64,000 nt of DNA, taken from assembly GCF_004521915.1 (NCBI RefSeq), contig NZ_SDKD01000003.1, positions 62,001 to 126,000 of the forward strand, given 5' to 3'. Position 1 is the stretch's first letter; each line of letters begins with the position of its first letter. Positions 38,215-48,785 of the stretch are shown piece by piece. The position numbers and the translations under genes were made by a program. This DNA comes from Brevibacillus migulae (GTDB lineage Bacteria; Bacillota; Bacilli; Brevibacillales; Brevibacillaceae). The notes beneath the pieces were generated by a model. The model worked only from the letters and a program-made list of their open reading frames with translations. It ran no database searches and had not been told where the DNA came from.

Positions 38215-39216
38215 ATGTCGACGCAAAAGGTGAGATGGGGCATTATCGGGTGTGCAAACATCGCAATCCAATCGGTGATCCCGGGAATCCAGCAATCACA
38301 AACAGGCGAGGTTGTTGCTGTTGCCAGCAGAGGGCTGGATAAGGCCAAGGACACTGCAGAAAAATGCGGGATCCCCAAAGCGTACGGAAGCTATGAGGAG
38401 CTTTTGGCGGACAGCGATATCGATGCGGTCTACATTCCATTGCCCAATCATATGCATCTGGAGTGGACGAGCAGAGCAGCAGAGGCAGGCAAGCATGTTC
38501 TCTGCGAAAAACCATTGGCGTTAACTGCCCGGGAAGCGGAGCAGATGGTGGAAGCGTGCGAAAAAGCGGGTGTCCTGCTGGCCGAGGCGTTCATGTATCG
38601 CCATCATCCGAGATATGACCGGATCAAGCAGGTTATCCAATCGGGGGAAATCGGGGAGATCCGCGGAATCCGAGGAGCATTTACATTCAGTAACGAAACG
38701 GATTATCAAAATATTCGCTACCGTGCCGAGTGGGGAGGAGGCGGGATTTACGACGTGGGCTGCTATCCGATCAATGCTGCTCGCTACCTGTTGGGGCAAG
38801 AACCGGAAGCGGTGACTGCACACGCCTTCTTTTCGCCCGAGCATGATCATGTGGACATGATGGCATCAGGCTTGTTGGAATTTCCGGGTGGAGTGGCTTT
38901 GACCTTTGACTGCGGCATGTGGGCCTATCCGCGCAATACACTGGAAATCGTGGGAACGAAGGGGCGCATCGAAGTACCCAACGCCTTCGTCCAAACGCCC
39001 GGAAAAGACGGGTTCAACATCGTGGTTGGAGAGGAAGTAAGATATGAAAGCATGGGGTGGCTGGATCATTACACGCTGCAGGTAGATGATTTTGCCAAAA
39101 GCATACGTGGCCAGCAGCCTCTGCGTTTCGCGCCTTCCGATGCTATACAGAATATGCGCGTCCTGGAAGCTTGCCTGCGATCGGCGAAAGAACGCAAACG
39201 AGTCACCATCGAATAA
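38215..39216 (+). CDS. Gfo/Idh/MocA family NAD(P)-dependent oxidoreductase
   Basis: 333 residues. ATG 38215 has AGGAGAGG 6 bases upstream (ATG 38209, two codons earlier, is too close). The N-terminal Rossmann fold begins VRWGIIGCANIA, and the family signature CEKPLAL with the catalytic Lys is present; GGGGIYDVGCYPINAARYL is the substrate-domain signature. It is probably a sugar or sugar-derivative dehydrogenase, but the substrate cannot be told. It stands alone between two terminators. Confidence 0.85.
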   Translation: MSTQKVRWGIIGCANIAIQSVIPGIQQSQTGEVVAVASRGLDKAKDTAEKCGIPKAYGSYEELLADSDIDAVYIPLPNHMHLEWTSRAAEAGKHVLCEKPLALTAREAEQMVEACEKAGVLLAEAFMYRHHPRYDRIKQVIQSGEIGEIRGIRGAFTFSNETDYQNIRYRAEWGGGGIYDVGCYPINAARYLLGQEPEAVTAHAFFSPEHDHVDMMASGLLEFPGGVALTFDCGMWAYPRNTLEIVGTKGRIEVPNAFVQTPGKDGFNIVVGEEVRYESMGWLDHYTLQVDDFAKSIRGQQPLRFAPSDAIQNMRVLEACLRSAKERKRVTIE

Positions 39217-39219
39217 TCG

Positions 39220-39256
39220 AAAAAGACCCGGGAGTCCTCTCCGGGGTCTTTTTTGT
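39220..39256 (+). terminator. Terminator after the Gfo/Idh gene
   Basis: AAAAAGACCC-GG and CC-GGGGTCTTTTTT form a stem with an 8-base loop and T-run; the A-run on the left may also stop the convergent amj gene. Confidence 0.85.
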
Positions 39257-39382
39257 TACAAGGACAGGGAATGTTCAATTTGAGTTTCCCATTTCAGCAA
39301 ACGTTTCAGCGCATCGCGATCAGCTCTCCAAGCCAATGGAAACTGTGACAAAGGCAGCGATACAAAAAGAGCAGATTTATTT

Positions 39383-40189
39383 TTACGAAATCGAAAACAT
39401 CGGAGCGATCCATGCAATCCATTCAGCAGCGGGGTAGAAGAGCAGCTGCGCCAAAATGGTCCCCACAAAGCGGGTAACCATGAGATAGAGAAACATGCGC
39501 TGCAGCAAATCATCCTGCGCGCCGCCGTCTTTCATCGCCCGATCGGTCAAAAGGGCAACCTGTGGATCTACCAGTACCGTAAAAATGATCGTCGCCAGTC
39601 CGTTGATCAATCCTGTCGACTGCATCGCGATCTCCTTGTACTCGGGATACAGCAAGGCGGCGTAAAGGGCAGAGAGCACGCCGATCGTATAAATCGCGGT
39701 GACAACCCCGTTCAGGAGCAGCAGGCGCTTGGGGATGCCAATCAGCCGGAAACGGGACAGCATCTCGCGCTTCGGCAGTCGTATATGATCCTTGACGTGT
39801 TTGATTCGCTCGATCGTCACCGCGCTTCGGATCAGCTGTGGAATGGAACCGTATGTTTCAAGATGAGCGATGGTGCGAGTAGACAGACGTACGATGGTCG
39901 GGAATAACAGGATAGCCAAGAGGGTTCCTAGTGAAGCTGCCCCGATCATCATGCGAAATTGCGGTTCGATATCGATATGCATCTCTTTTGCGTATTTGAG
40001 CAGTCCCCCGTTCAGAGGAGCGAGCAGCAGATTGGACGTGCGAGAAATCAAGAGAATAATCCCGGTCAAGGAAAGCGCTACGGCCAATTTGCCTGCCCGC
40101 ACCCCTGCAAGCCGAACCGCGTAGGAAAGCGTCTCCGTCAAATGGATGATACAGGTGAACAGCAGGATGAGTACGACATGGCTAAACAC
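39383..40189 (-). CDS. amj: Alternate lipid II flippase Amj (DUF2837)
   Basis: 268 residues with six to seven membrane helices. GTG 40189 has GGAGG 8 bases upstream. The segment ETLSYAVRLAGVRAGKLAV, followed by SLTGIILLISRTSNLLLAPL, is the conserved core of the DUF2837/Amj family. B. subtilis Amj (YdaH) moves lipid II across the membrane and replaces MurJ. It is transcribed opposite to its neighbours, divergent from spo0F. Confidence 0.85.
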   Translation of the reverse strand: MFSHVVLILLFTCIIHLTETLSYAVRLAGVRAGKLAVALSLTGIILLISRTSNLLLAPLNGGLLKYAKEMHIDIEPQFRMMIGAASLGTLLAILLFPTIVRLSTRTIAHLETYGSIPQLIRSAVTIERIKHVKDHIRLPKREMLSRFRLIGIPKRLLLLNGVVTAIYTIGVLSALYAALLYPEYKEIAMQSTGLINGLATIIFTVLVDPQVALLTDRAMKDGGAQDDLLQRMFLYLMVTRFVGTILAQLLFYPAAEWIAWIAPMFSIS

Positions 40190-40328
40190 ACAAACGTCCT
40201 CCCGTCAGATTGGAAAAGATTGGCTGAGCAAAGTCTTTGGCAGAGCCATAGCTACTTCCCATCTACCAAAAAGTTGGTCCTATTATACCTTTCTTTCCTG
40301 ACGATTGCGAAAAAATAAGAGGGAAGGG

Positions 40329-40353
40329 AGGAATTTTCTGTCATTGCGCGAAT
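40329..40353 (+). promoter_or_regulatory. Sigma-H promoter of spo0F
   Basis: AGGAATTTT begins at 40329 and GAAT at 40350; the 21-base offset equals that of the B. subtilis spoVG sigma-H promoter. spo0F of B. subtilis is also sigma-H dependent. Confidence 0.7.
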
Positions 40354-40393
40354 GGTTAACAATAGTAAAAAATGGCTCAGGGGGATTAGGATC

Positions 40394-40759
40394 ATGCGAG
40401 ATAAGAAAGTGCTTATTGTCGACGATCAATACGGAATTCGCATCCTGCTATACGAGGTACTTGGAAAAGAAGGTTATACAACCTTTCAAGCGGCCAACGG
40501 TAAAATCGCTCTGGAGATCGTGGAGAAGGAATCGCCCGATTTGGTCATTTTGGATATGAAGATTCCAGGCATGGACGGTATTGAAATCTTGAAGCATATC
40601 AAGAAGATCAACAAGGAAATCAAGGTCATCATGATGACGGCCTACGGTGAGCTTGACATGATCAAGGAAGCGACACAGCTGGGGGCGTTGACCCATTTCA
40701 CAAAGCCGTTTGACATTGATGAGCTGCGCCAAGCGGTAAGTCAGCAATTGGCTTGTTAA
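40394..40759 (+). CDS. spo0F: Sporulation phosphorelay response regulator Spo0F
   Basis: A 121-residue single-domain receiver that takes phosphate from sporulation histidine kinases and passes it to Spo0B. The acidic pair Asp10/Asp11, phosphorylation site Asp54 (VILDMK), Thr82 (MMTAYG) and Lys104 (FTKPFD) are all in place, and there is no output domain. ATG 40394 is preceded by AGGGGGATTAGG. It sits directly before fba, as in Bacillus. Confidence 0.95.
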   Translation: MRDKKVLIVDDQYGIRILLYEVLGKEGYTTFQAANGKIALEIVEKESPDLVILDMKIPGMDGIEILKHIKKINKEIKVIMMTAYGELDMIKEATQLGALTHFTKPFDIDELRQAVSQQLAC

Positions 40760-40841
40760 GTCCGTCACTATTATCCTTTTTTTGAATGTGGTATAATAAT
40801 CCGCGGAGAGTTACCAGTATAAATTTGGGAGGATTATCATC

Positions 40842-41696
40842 ATGCCACTAGTGCCAATGACCGCATTTTTGGAAGACGCGAAAAAGAACAAGTATGCTGT
40901 GGGACAGTTTAACCTGAACAACCTGGAATTCACACAGGCGATCACAGAAGCTGCAAAAGCGGAAAAATCTCCTGTCATCTTTGGTGTTTCAGAAGGCGCT
41001 ATGAAATACATGGGTATTGAATATACGGTTGCAATGGCGAAAGCCGCTGCAGAAAGCGCTGGCATTCCAATCGCATTGCATCTTGACCACGGAAGCAGCT
41101 TCGAAGTTGTGATGAAATGTATCCGTGCAGGTTTTTCTTCGGTAATGTTCGATGGATCGCACCATCCATTTGAAGAAAACATCCGTCTTACCAAGCAGGT
41201 TGTTGAAGCGGCTCATGCAGTAGGCGTTTCCGTAGAGGGTGAGCTGGGCACAATCGGTGGCGTTGAGGATGATCTTGACGTAGCAGAAGAAGATGCAGCT
41301 TTGGCAAAACCGGAAGAAGCGATTCGTTTCTGGCAAGAAACCAAAGTAGACTATATGGCGATCGCAGTAGGTACCGCACACGGTATGTACAAAGGCGAAC
41401 CAAAAATCCATTTTGACATTATCGAAGAAGTGGCGAAAAACATCGACGCTCCAATCGTATTGCACGGCGGATCCGGTGTACCGGATGAAGCGATCCGTGA
41501 GGCGATCAAGCGCGGGGTAGGAAAAATCAACGTCAACACCGAAAACCAGGTGGCTTGCACAGAAACCATCCGCAAGGTCTTGGCTGAAAAACCAAACGAA
41601 ATCGACCCACGCAAATATCTCGGACCAGCTCGTGAAGCGATCAAGCAAACGGTTATCGAGAAGATTCGTCTGTTCGGCAGTAGCAATCGCGCATAA
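40842..41696 (+). CDS. fbaA: Class II fructose-1,6-bisphosphate aldolase
   Basis: Glycolysis and gluconeogenesis: reversible cleavage of fructose-1,6-bisphosphate. 284 residues with the class II signature ALHLDHGSS (catalytic Asp82, Zn ligand His83), Zn-ligand His in [11 protein letters not shown] and HGGSGVPDE, and the NVNTE motif. GGGAGGATT lies upstream of the ATG, and a perfect TATAAT lies at 40792-40797 with no clear -35. tal follows 16 bases downstream. Confidence 0.95.
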   Translation: MPLVPMTAFLEDAKKNKYAVGQFNLNNLEFTQAITEAAKAEKSPVIFGVSEGAMKYMGIEYTVAMAKAAAESAGIPIALHLDHGSSFEVVMKCIRAGFSSVMFDGSHHPFEENIRLTKQVVEAAHAVGVSVEGELGTIGGVEDDLDVAEEDAALAKPEEAIRFWQETKVDYMAIAVGTAHGMYKGEPKIHFDIIEEVAKNIDAPIVLHGGSGVPDEAIREAIKRGVGKINVNTENQVACTETIRKVLAEKPNEIDPRKYLGPAREAIKQTVIEKIRLFGSSNRA

Positions 41697-41712
41697 GGGA
41701 GGACAAGAGTCC

Positions 41713-42357
41713 ATGCGTTTTTTAATCGATACGGCCAATGTGGAGGAAATTCGTGAGATTCACGAATGGGGAGTAGTTGCGGGTGTAACGACCAACCCAT
41801 CCTTGGTGGCAAAAGAAGGACGCGACTTTATCGAGACGCTCAAGGAGATTATCGATATCGTTGATGGTCCGATCAGTGCAGAAGTGATCAGCACCGATGC
41901 AAAAGGGATGATCGAAGAAGGAGAGAAGCTCGCTTCTCTTTCCAAAAATATCGTCATCAAGCTTCCAATGACGGAAGAAGGCTTGAAGGCGTGCAAGTAT
42001 TTTGCCAAGCGCAAAATCCGCACCAATGTCACGTTGGTATTCTCGGCTACGCAGGCGCTGATGGCTGCACGTGCTGGCGCGACTTATGTTTCGCCATTTT
42101 TGGGTAGACTGGATGATATCGGCATGGACGGCATGCTCCTGATCAAAGAAATTGCGGAGATCTTCGCTGTTCACGACATCGATACGGAAATCATCGCGGC
42201 GAGCGTGCGCCACCCGATCCATGTGACGCAAGCTGCACGCCATGGTGCAGAGTTCGCAACTATTCCGTACAAAGTGTTCAAACAGCTGCTCAAGCACCCG
42301 CTTACCGATAGCGGATTGGAGAAATTCCTGGCTGACTGGGCAGCCATGCAAAAGTAA
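41713..42357 (+). CDS. tal: Transaldolase / fructose-6-phosphate aldolase family protein
   Basis: 214 residues, the short class of transaldolase (TalC/MipB; B. subtilis YwjH). Schiff-base Lys83 lies in IVIKLPMT, with TTNPSLV near the N-terminus. ATG 41713 has GGGAGGA upstream; the longer frame overlaps fba. Cotranscribed with fba: it links glycolysis and the pentose phosphate pathway. Confidence 0.92.
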   Translation: MRFLIDTANVEEIREIHEWGVVAGVTTNPSLVAKEGRDFIETLKEIIDIVDGPISAEVISTDAKGMIEEGEKLASLSKNIVIKLPMTEEGLKACKYFAKRKIRTNVTLVFSATQALMAARAGATYVSPFLGRLDDIGMDGMLLIKEIAEIFAVHDIDTEIIAASVRHPIHVTQAARHGAEFATIPYKVFKQLLKHPLTDSGLEKFLADWAAMQK

Positions 42358-42373
42358 AAACAATAAAGCAATG

Positions 42374-42402
42374 GAGCACCTTTTCCATGGGAGAAGGTGC
42401 TT
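42374..42402 (+). terminator. Hairpin between tal and murA
   Basis: GAGCACCTT and AAGGTGCTT form a 9-bp stem with an 11-base loop; the T-run is broken (TTCTTTCC), so it may terminate only in part. Confidence 0.55.
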
Positions 42403-42446
42403 CTTTCCGGAAGATTGAGATGACAAGTCCGAGGAGAGCGTAAAGC

Positions 42447-43733
42447 ATGGAAAAGCTAATCATCAATGGGGGAAATCCGCTGCATGGTACGGTGACCATC
42501 AGTGGCGCGAAAAACAGTGCGGTTGCCTTGATTCCGGCTGCTTTGCTGGCAGACGGACCAGTCGTAATTGAGAATCTGCCCAATATTCAGGATGTTGGCA
42601 TCTATGCGGAGATTCTCAAGGAAATGGGAGCAGACGTCCTGTTTGAAGATGATTGGATGGAGATCGACGGACGTCCCATGAATCCTGCGCAAAAGTTGAA
42701 CGGAAAAGTAAAGAAGCTGCGTGCTTCTTATTATTTATGGGGTGCGCTCCTGGGGAAATTCGGCGAGGCTCAAGTGGGTCTGCCGGGTGGCTGTGATTTG
42801 GGGCCACGACCGGTTGATTTACACATCAAAGGGTTTCAAGCGCTGGGAGCCAAGGTAGAAAACCAGAAAGGCATGATGGTGATCAAAGCGAAGAAGCTGA
42901 AAGGAGCGAGAATATATCTTGACCTTGTCAGTGTAGGCGCGACCATCAATATCATGCTGGCGGCCACAAAGGCAGAAGGCACCACCATCATTGAAAATGC
43001 GGCTCGCGAGCCGGAGATTGTGGATGTGGCTACTTTGTTAAATAATATGGGAGCCAACATCAAGGGTGCGGGTACAGACGTGATCCGCATCAAAGGGGTG
43101 GAGAAGCTGCGCGGCTGCAGACATACGATCATTCCGGACCGGATCGAGGCGGGGACGTATATGATCGCAGCGGCGGCTACCAGAGGAGATGTCACGCTGG
43201 AGAACGTCATCCCGAAACATTTGGAATCGGTTACAGCCAAGCTGCGGGAAATCGGAGTGGATGTGGAGGAAGCGGATGACAGCATCCGTGTACGCGGGCA
43301 GGAGAAGTATAGGGCTGTCGATGTAAAGACAAGTCCGTACCCTGGGTTTCCCACCGATCTGCAGCAGCCTATTACCGCACTGCTTACCTTGGCAAAAGGG
43401 ACAAGTATCGTGACGGACAACATCTATTCTGCGCGGTTCCGCCATATAGATGAACTACGCCGGATGGGGGCTGCGATCAAGGTAGAGGGTCGTTCGGCTG
43501 TCATCGATGGTGGAAACAAGCTGCTCGGTGCCAAGGTGGTTGCCACTGATTTGCGAGCAGGGGCTGCGTTAATGATAGCGGGATTAGTGACGGCTGGTGA
43601 AACCGAATTGGATGGTTTGGAACATGTGGATCGCGGGTACGAGAATCTTGTTGGAAAGCTTCACAGCCTAGGTGCAGAAGTGCGGCGGGTAGGTCGTGCA
43701 CAAACGGATAAAAACGAGACCAATGCCAGTTGA
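42447..43733 (+). CDS. murA: UDP-N-acetylglucosamine 1-carboxyvinyltransferase
   Basis: First committed step of peptidoglycan precursor synthesis: transfer of enolpyruvate to UDP-GlcNAc. 428 residues, start [17 protein letters not shown], and catalytic Cys116 in [12 protein letters not shown], the residue attacked by fosfomycin. By position before glpX-rho it corresponds to the second Firmicute paralogue (murAB/murZ). glpX follows after 15 bases. Confidence 0.94.
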   Translation: MEKLIINGGNPLHGTVTISGAKNSAVALIPAALLADGPVVIENLPNIQDVGIYAEILKEMGADVLFEDDWMEIDGRPMNPAQKLNGKVKKLRASYYLWGALLGKFGEAQVGLPGGCDLGPRPVDLHIKGFQALGAKVENQKGMMVIKAKKLKGARIYLDLVSVGATINIMLAATKAEGTTIIENAAREPEIVDVATLLNNMGANIKGAGTDVIRIKGVEKLRGCRHTIIPDRIEAGTYMIAAAATRGDVTLENVIPKHLESVTAKLREIGVDVEEADDSIRVRGQEKYRAVDVKTSPYPGFPTDLQQPITALLTLAKGTSIVTDNIYSARFRHIDELRRMGAAIKVEGRSAVIDGGNKLLGAKVVATDLRAGAALMIAGLVTAGETELDGLEHVDRGYENLVGKLHSLGAEVRRVGRAQTDKNETNAS

Positions 43734-43748
43734 AAGGAGACCCTTACG

Positions 43749-44711
43749 ATGGAACGCAGTTTAACATTGGAGCTGGTGCGTGTCACTGAAGCGGCTGCAC
43801 TTGCTTCGGCACGCTGGATGGGTTTGGGCAAAAAAGACGAGGCAGATGACGCAGCAACGACTGCCATGCGTAAAGAATTTGAAAACGTTCCGATGGATGG
43901 GATCGTAGTGATCGGCGAGGGGGAAATGGACGAAGCGCCGATGCTTTATATTGGCGAAAAGCTCGGTCAAGGGATCCCGCCGCTTGTCGATGTGGCTGTG
44001 GATCCGCTCGAGGGTACCAATATTGTGGCAAAAGGAACCTGGAACGCGATTTCCGTGATCGCGATCGCCGACCGCGGCAACTTGCTGCACGCCCCAGATA
44101 TGTACATGGAAAAAATTGCAGTAGGACCGAAAGCGGTGGGCAAGGTTGATATTCACGCTCCGGTAGCGGATAATTTAAAGGCGGTAGCCCAAGCCGTTGG
44201 GAAAGACATGAGTGATCTCGTGGCGATTGTTCTGGACCGGGACCGTCATGATCAGATCATCCATGAGATTCGCAAGGCAGGGGCACGAATCAAGCTGATT
44301 CCGGATGGCGACGTTGCAGCTGCGATCAACACTTGTTTTCCAGAGACAGGGGTCGATATCCTGTTCGGAAGCGGCGGGGCGCCAGAGGGAGTGCTTGCAG
44401 CCGTAGCGTTGAAATGCTTGGGCGGCGAGATCCAAGGGCGGCTGCTGCCACAAAATGAAGCGGAGCTGGAGCGCTGCAAACAAATGGGCATCGCCAATCC
44501 GCAGCAAATTTTGTACATGAACGACTTGGTCAAAGGCGACGATGCGATTTTCGCGGCGACCGGTGTCACAGACGGCGAGCTGCTGCGCGGTGTTCGGTTC
44601 CAAGGTACGCGGGCAACGACGCATTCGGTCGTCATGCGCGCGAAAACGGGGACGGTCCGCTTTATTGAAGGAAATCATCGCTTGGAACGTAAGCCTACAC
44701 TGGTATTGTAA
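43749..44711 (+). CDS. glpX: Class II fructose-1,6-bisphosphatase
   Basis: Gluconeogenic dephosphorylation of fructose-1,6-bisphosphate. 320 residues with GlpX motifs: [22 protein letters not shown] (metal-binding Asp/Glu), IVLDRDRH and [17 protein letters not shown] precedes the ATG. It lies between murA and rho, as in B. subtilis (ywjI). Confidence 0.94.
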   Translation: MERSLTLELVRVTEAAALASARWMGLGKKDEADDAATTAMRKEFENVPMDGIVVIGEGEMDEAPMLYIGEKLGQGIPPLVDVAVDPLEGTNIVAKGTWNAISVIAIADRGNLLHAPDMYMEKIAVGPKAVGKVDIHAPVADNLKAVAQAVGKDMSDLVAIVLDRDRHDQIIHEIRKAGARIKLIPDGDVAAAINTCFPETGVDILFGSGGAPEGVLAAVALKCLGGEIQGRLLPQNEAELERCKQMGIANPQQILYMNDLVKGDDAIFAATGVTDGELLRGVRFQGTRATTHSVVMRAKTGTVRFIEGNHRLERKPTLVL

Positions 44712-44772
44712 CGGCCAGAACGGACGAAACTAAACCTATGCGAGAGAACATAAAGAGTGGTGGAATAATAAC

Positions 44773-46053
44773 GTGCTAATTTCGGAATTGGAAGACAAGA
44801 AGCTTACGGATCTATACAAACTGGCGAAAGAGTTCCAGATCCCGTATTACTCACAGCTGAAGAAAAAGGAACTGATTTTTGCGATTTTACGTGCACAGGC
44901 GGAACGTGACGGGTTGATGTTCATGGGCGGCGTATTGGAGATACTGCCGGAGGGCTACGGTTTCCTCAGACCGATCAACTATCTCCCCAGCTCGGAGGAC
45001 ATCTACATTTCCCAATCGCAGATCAGACGTTTTGATTTAAGGATGGGAGATCTCGTTTCCGGTAAAGTAAGACCGCCAAAGGAAAACGAGCGTTACTTCG
45101 GACTTTTGCAGGTAGAAGCAGTAAATGGTCATGATCCGGAGCTTGCTGCAGAGCGCCTCCATTTCCCCGCCCTTACACCGCTTTACCCCCAAAAGAAACT
45201 CGTTCTGGAAACTTCACCTGATCGTGTATCCGTTCGTTTGATGGATTTGATCTCTCCGGTTGGACTCGGACAACGTGGACTGATCGTAGCTCCCCCAAAA
45301 GCTGGTAAAACCATTCTGTTAAAAGAAATTGCCAACAGCATCACCGAAAACAATCCGGATATTCACCTGTTCGTGCTGTTGATTGACGAGCGTCCAGAGG
45401 AAGTAACGGATATGCAGCGTTCGGTGAAAGGGGAAGTGATCGCTTCCACGTTTGACGAAGTGCCTGAAAATCATATCAAGGTTGCGGAACTGGTTCTCGA
45501 GAGAGCGAAGCGGCTGGTTGAGCATAAAAAGGATGTCGTCATCCTGCTCGACTCCATTACCCGTTTGGCCCGGGCCTACAATCTCGTTATTCCGCCAAGC
45601 GGACGCACGTTGTCCGGCGGTATCGATCCGGCTGCTTTCCACAGACCGAAGCGCTTTTTCGGGTCTGCCCGCAATGTGGAAGAAGGCGGAAGCTTGACGA
45701 TCCTGGCAACCTCCTTGATTGAAACGGGATCGCGGATGGATGACGTGATCTATGAAGAGTTCAAAGGAACCGGAAACATGGAGCTTCATCTCGACCGCAA
45801 GCTGGCTGAACGCCGCATTTTCCCGGCGATCGATATCCGCAGATCCGGCACGCGCAGAGAAGAGCTGCTGTTGTCCAAAGAGGAGCTGGATAAGCTCTGG
45901 ATGATCCGCAAAAATATGAATGAAAGCCATGATTATGTGGAGTCTTTCATCAAAAAGCTGGCGGATACCAAGACCAATGTGGAATTTTTGCAAGGTCTCG
46001 AAGGAAAGCCAGCAAGAAAACAAACGAACACATCGGGAATGACGGTCAGCTAA
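44773..46053 (+). CDS. rho: Transcription termination factor Rho
   Basis: Hexameric RNA-dependent ATPase. 426 residues starting at GTG 44773. The N-terminal helical and cold-shock-like RNA-binding domain ([13 protein letters not shown]) is followed by the motor domain with Walker [18 protein letters not shown], Walker [17 protein letters not shown] and the Q/R loops ([11 protein letters not shown]). Its terminator overlaps the stop codon. Confidence 0.95.
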   Translation: MLISELEDKKLTDLYKLAKEFQIPYYSQLKKKELIFAILRAQAERDGLMFMGGVLEILPEGYGFLRPINYLPSSEDIYISQSQIRRFDLRMGDLVSGKVRPPKENERYFGLLQVEAVNGHDPELAAERLHFPALTPLYPQKKLVLETSPDRVSVRLMDLISPVGLGQRGLIVAPPKAGKTILLKEIANSITENNPDIHLFVLLIDERPEEVTDMQRSVKGEVIASTFDEVPENHIKVAELVLERAKRLVEHKKDVVILLDSITRLARAYNLVIPPSGRTLSGGIDPAAFHRPKRFFGSARNVEEGGSLTILATSLIETGSRMDDVIYEEFKGTGNMELHLDRKLAERRIFPAIDIRRSGTRREELLLSKEELDKLWMIRKNMNESHDYVESFIKKLADTKTNVEFLQGLEGKPARKQTNTSGMTVS

Positions 46054-46070
46054 GCTGCCGTCATTTTTTT
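46039..46070 (+). terminator. Terminator overlapping the rho stop codon
   Basis: ATGACGG-TC-AGCT pairs with AGCT-G-CCGTCAT, followed by TTTTTTT; the left arm is in the last rho codons. Confidence 0.85.
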
Positions 46071-46129
46071 GTTTTTTCAAGCATAACGTAGAAAACATAG
46101 ACTAGGAGAAGAACGGGGGGAAACACCAG

Positions 46130-47038
46130 ATGGAAGTGGGCTATCCCAGTGTACCGCCCAATATAACTGCTCAGGAAGATGCCAAACAGGCTGTGGTAGA
46201 GCAAACTTTGATGCAAGCTTTCAACCCTTTTTCTGCTCTTCAGAACAATCAGGTGAAAAAGACCACGCGCGGCGCCGTTGTCACGTATGCGGTCCAAGAA
46301 GGAGATACATTATCCGATATTGCCTATAAATATGGCATTACCTTGCAAGACTTGATCGAGGAAAACAAGATCACCAATCCGAATATGGTCGGGATCGGCA
46401 TGAAGCTGAACATCCGACGCGATGAGGTGGCACATGTGGTCACGCGAGGGGAGACACTCGACCAGATCGCCAGCCGCTATGATGTGAAAAAAGAGGTGCT
46501 CATCCGCCGGAATCCCCTTCTCGCTTACTTGCAAAACCAGCTATACGTGGGACAGACTGTGGTGGTGCCCATGCCTGCAGCAAAGCCGGCATTGGCGGGA
46601 AATATCCAGCTGCGCAGGCAGATGGCTCAGGCAGCCAGCCGAAAAGCCAGCCGCAGCCGCGCGATGAGCTGGCCGATCAAAGAGCCGACCATCACCAGTG
46701 GCTTCGGCTCGCGCTGGGGCAAGATGCACAAAGGACTGGATATGTGGAATGAGGAAGAAGCCAAGACACCGATCCAGGCAGCCAAGGAAGGGATCGTGGT
46801 GGAGGCAGGCGCCAACCGGGCAGGATACGGTTATCTGGTCGTCCTCGATCACGGGGGCGGCTTGCAAACGTTCTATGCTCATATGCGCAAAATCAGTGTC
46901 TATGTGGGGCAGGAAGTAGACGAAGGCGATATCCTTGGCTATATGGGGAATACGGGGGATTCTACGGGCTATCACTTGCATTTTGAGGTGAGGCAGGACG
47001 ACATTCCGGTTAACCCGATGCCCTACTTGCGCAGGTAG
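46130..47038 (+). CDS. LysM-M23 peptidoglycan endopeptidase-like protein without signal peptide
   Basis: 302 residues. Two LysM repeats (about 51-97: YAVQEGDTLSDIAYKYGI; 101-148: HVVTRGETLDQIASRYDV) are followed by a basic linker and an M23 LytM domain with metal ligands in HKGLD, and the closing HLHFEV motif; FYAHM is also present. An in-frame TAG lies shortly upstream of the ATG, so the protein really starts MEVGYPSVPPN and has no signal peptide. LysM proteins lacking signals are known in spore coats (SafA, SleL), so a mother-cell or coat role is plausible. GAGAAGAACGGGGGG precedes the ATG. Confidence 0.8.
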   Translation: MEVGYPSVPPNITAQEDAKQAVVEQTLMQAFNPFSALQNNQVKKTTRGAVVTYAVQEGDTLSDIAYKYGITLQDLIEENKITNPNMVGIGMKLNIRRDEVAHVVTRGETLDQIASRYDVKKEVLIRRNPLLAYLQNQLYVGQTVVVPMPAAKPALAGNIQLRRQMAQAASRKASRSRAMSWPIKEPTITSGFGSRWGKMHKGLDMWNEEEAKTPIQAAKEGIVVEAGANRAGYGYLVVLDHGGGLQTFYAHMRKISVYVGQEVDEGDILGYMGNTGDSTGYHLHFEVRQDDIPVNPMPYLRR

Positions 47039-47109
47039 CGGCTTACATTTACAACGCCTCTTCATTGCGTTACAATGGGCTACAGCAAAGAAGAGAGGCG
47101 ATCTTTCGT

Positions 47110-48384
47110 ATGTACCTGGTTTATGCAGATAAAAAGGGGCAGGTATACGACCACCCCGATCTGTTCGCAGTTGGTAGAAATGGTGATCTGTTGTCTGAGA
47201 TTCTGGAAGAAGAATTGATTCCTTTGCCAGGCGGGGCAACGCTCGTAAGCTTGCCGGACACCGTGCCGGTAGGGATGGACCCGGAAACAGGCGAAATGGT
47301 AAAGCTGGACGGATACACTGCGGTGGGTGCATTGATCCCGCAAGGTTTTACCCGTTTGATGCTGCCCGGATATATTAAACAAAACAAGGAAAGCAAACTT
47401 CCTTTGTTTGGATATACAGCAGTGGTGTGGAAGGATGACGCGTTTTGGGTGGCCAGCCGAAAGAGTGACGATCCGCATAAATGGAATCCGGAAAACTTTC
47501 CGATGGACGAGCTGCGCACACGTGTCCAAAGCACGCTGGAAGCTTTTCCGGAAAATAGAATCCTCAAGCATCTGTCCCACTGTGCGTTGGAGTATGAATG
47601 CTTGACGGCTTCGAATAACTTTTTCCATCGCTGGGAAGGCTCGCTTCCTGTCTCGTACACCTGTAACGCAGGCTGCTATGGGTGTATCTCGGAGCAGCCG
47701 GACGACAGCGGCTTCCCATCCCCGCAGACACGGATGAATTTCAAGCCGACCGAGGATGAGCTGGTGGAGGTCATGCTGCATCACCTGCAGACACCGGAGA
47801 GCATCATCAGCTTCGGACAAGGCTGCGAAGGGGAACCATCCACGATGGCAGGCTTGATCGTGCCAGCAATGCGCCGCGTACGCGAGCAGACCGACATGGG
47901 TTTTATCAACATCAATACCAACGCTGGCTTGACCGACCACATCAAAGGAATCGTGGATGCCGGCCTGGACTTGATGCGTGTCAGCATCATCAGCGCAATT
48001 GACGAGCATTACAATGCGTATTACCGTCCGCGCAACTATACATTGGAAAATGTGGCACGCTCCGCGGAGTATGCCGCATCCAAAGGCGTGTATACTTCGA
48101 TCAACTACCTCTGCTTCCCGGGTGTCTTTGACCGCGAGGAAGAGATGGAAGCCATGATCGAATTCATTCGCCGGACCGGGATTAAACTGATCCAATTGCG
48201 CAACTTAAATATTGACCCGGAAAGCTATCTGGCGATGATTCCGAAGGCGCAGGGCGAAATTTTCGGGATGAAACAAGCGATTGAGATTTATCAGCAGGAA
48301 TTGCCAGATGTGGTGATCGGCTCCTTTACGCATGTCCCGCCTGAGCTTTTGCAGCGCAGGAAGAACTTGGCCAAGGGAAGATAA
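47110..48384 (+). CDS. Radical SAM protein of unassigned function
   Basis: 424 residues from ATG 47110 (GAGAGGCG upstream). The first 150 residues are a beta-rich domain unlike standard radical SAM enzymes ([18 protein letters not shown]). The cluster motif CNAGCYGC is at Cys185, Cys189 and Cys192, followed by [11 protein letters not shown] (SAM-binding GGE-like turn), INTNAG and a half-barrel to residue 410. There is no SPASM-type Cys-rich tail. It lies between the LysM-M23 gene and rpmE, where B. subtilis has no counterpart. Product unknown. Confidence 0.75.
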   Translation: MYLVYADKKGQVYDHPDLFAVGRNGDLLSEILEEELIPLPGGATLVSLPDTVPVGMDPETGEMVKLDGYTAVGALIPQGFTRLMLPGYIKQNKESKLPLFGYTAVVWKDDAFWVASRKSDDPHKWNPENFPMDELRTRVQSTLEAFPENRILKHLSHCALEYECLTASNNFFHRWEGSLPVSYTCNAGCYGCISEQPDDSGFPSPQTRMNFKPTEDELVEVMLHHLQTPESIISFGQGCEGEPSTMAGLIVPAMRRVREQTDMGFININTNAGLTDHIKGIVDAGLDLMRVSIISAIDEHYNAYYRPRNYTLENVARSAEYAASKGVYTSINYLCFPGVFDREEEMEAMIEFIRRTGIKLIQLRNLNIDPESYLAMIPKAQGEIFGMKQAIEIYQQELPDVVIGSFTHVPPELLQRRKNLAKGR

Positions 48385-48484
48385 CGGTTGCTTTTCAGCC
48401 CTAGACGTGCTAATATCTTGTATGTGTGTTTTACTAAAACTCTGTTTCGGCAAACGATTCAGGGCGGAAAAGAGGTGCGAGACG

Positions 48485-48685
48485 ATGAAACAAGGTATTC
48501 ATCCTAACTACAATCTCGTGAAAGTTACTTGCGCTTGCGGAAACGAGTTTGAATCCGGATCTGTTAAGCAACAACTTCGCGTAGAGATTTGCTCCAACTG
48601 CCATCCATTCTTCACAGGTAAGCAAAAATTCGTGGATGCTGGTGGCCGTGTAGACCGTTTCAAACGCAAATACAATCTTTCCTAA
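48485..48685 (+). CDS. rpmE: 50S ribosomal protein L31, zinc-binding type
   Basis: 66 residues, beginning [10 protein letters not shown]. The Cys residues in CACG and CSNCHPF form the zinc-binding (C+) type that can act as a zinc store. Start fixed by GAGGTGCGAG; the longer frame has no support. Confidence 0.95.
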   Translation: MKQGIHPNYNLVKVTCACGNEFESGSVKQQLRVEICSNCHPFFTGKQKFVDAGGRVDRFKRKYNLS

Positions 48686-48785
48686 GAGATTGGAAACCAG
48701 GTGGGCCTTTCCACCTGGTTTTATTTTTATGCCTACTTCGACCCGAAGAATCAATCGGGGTGTTTGGATAAAGGGGGAACATCTT

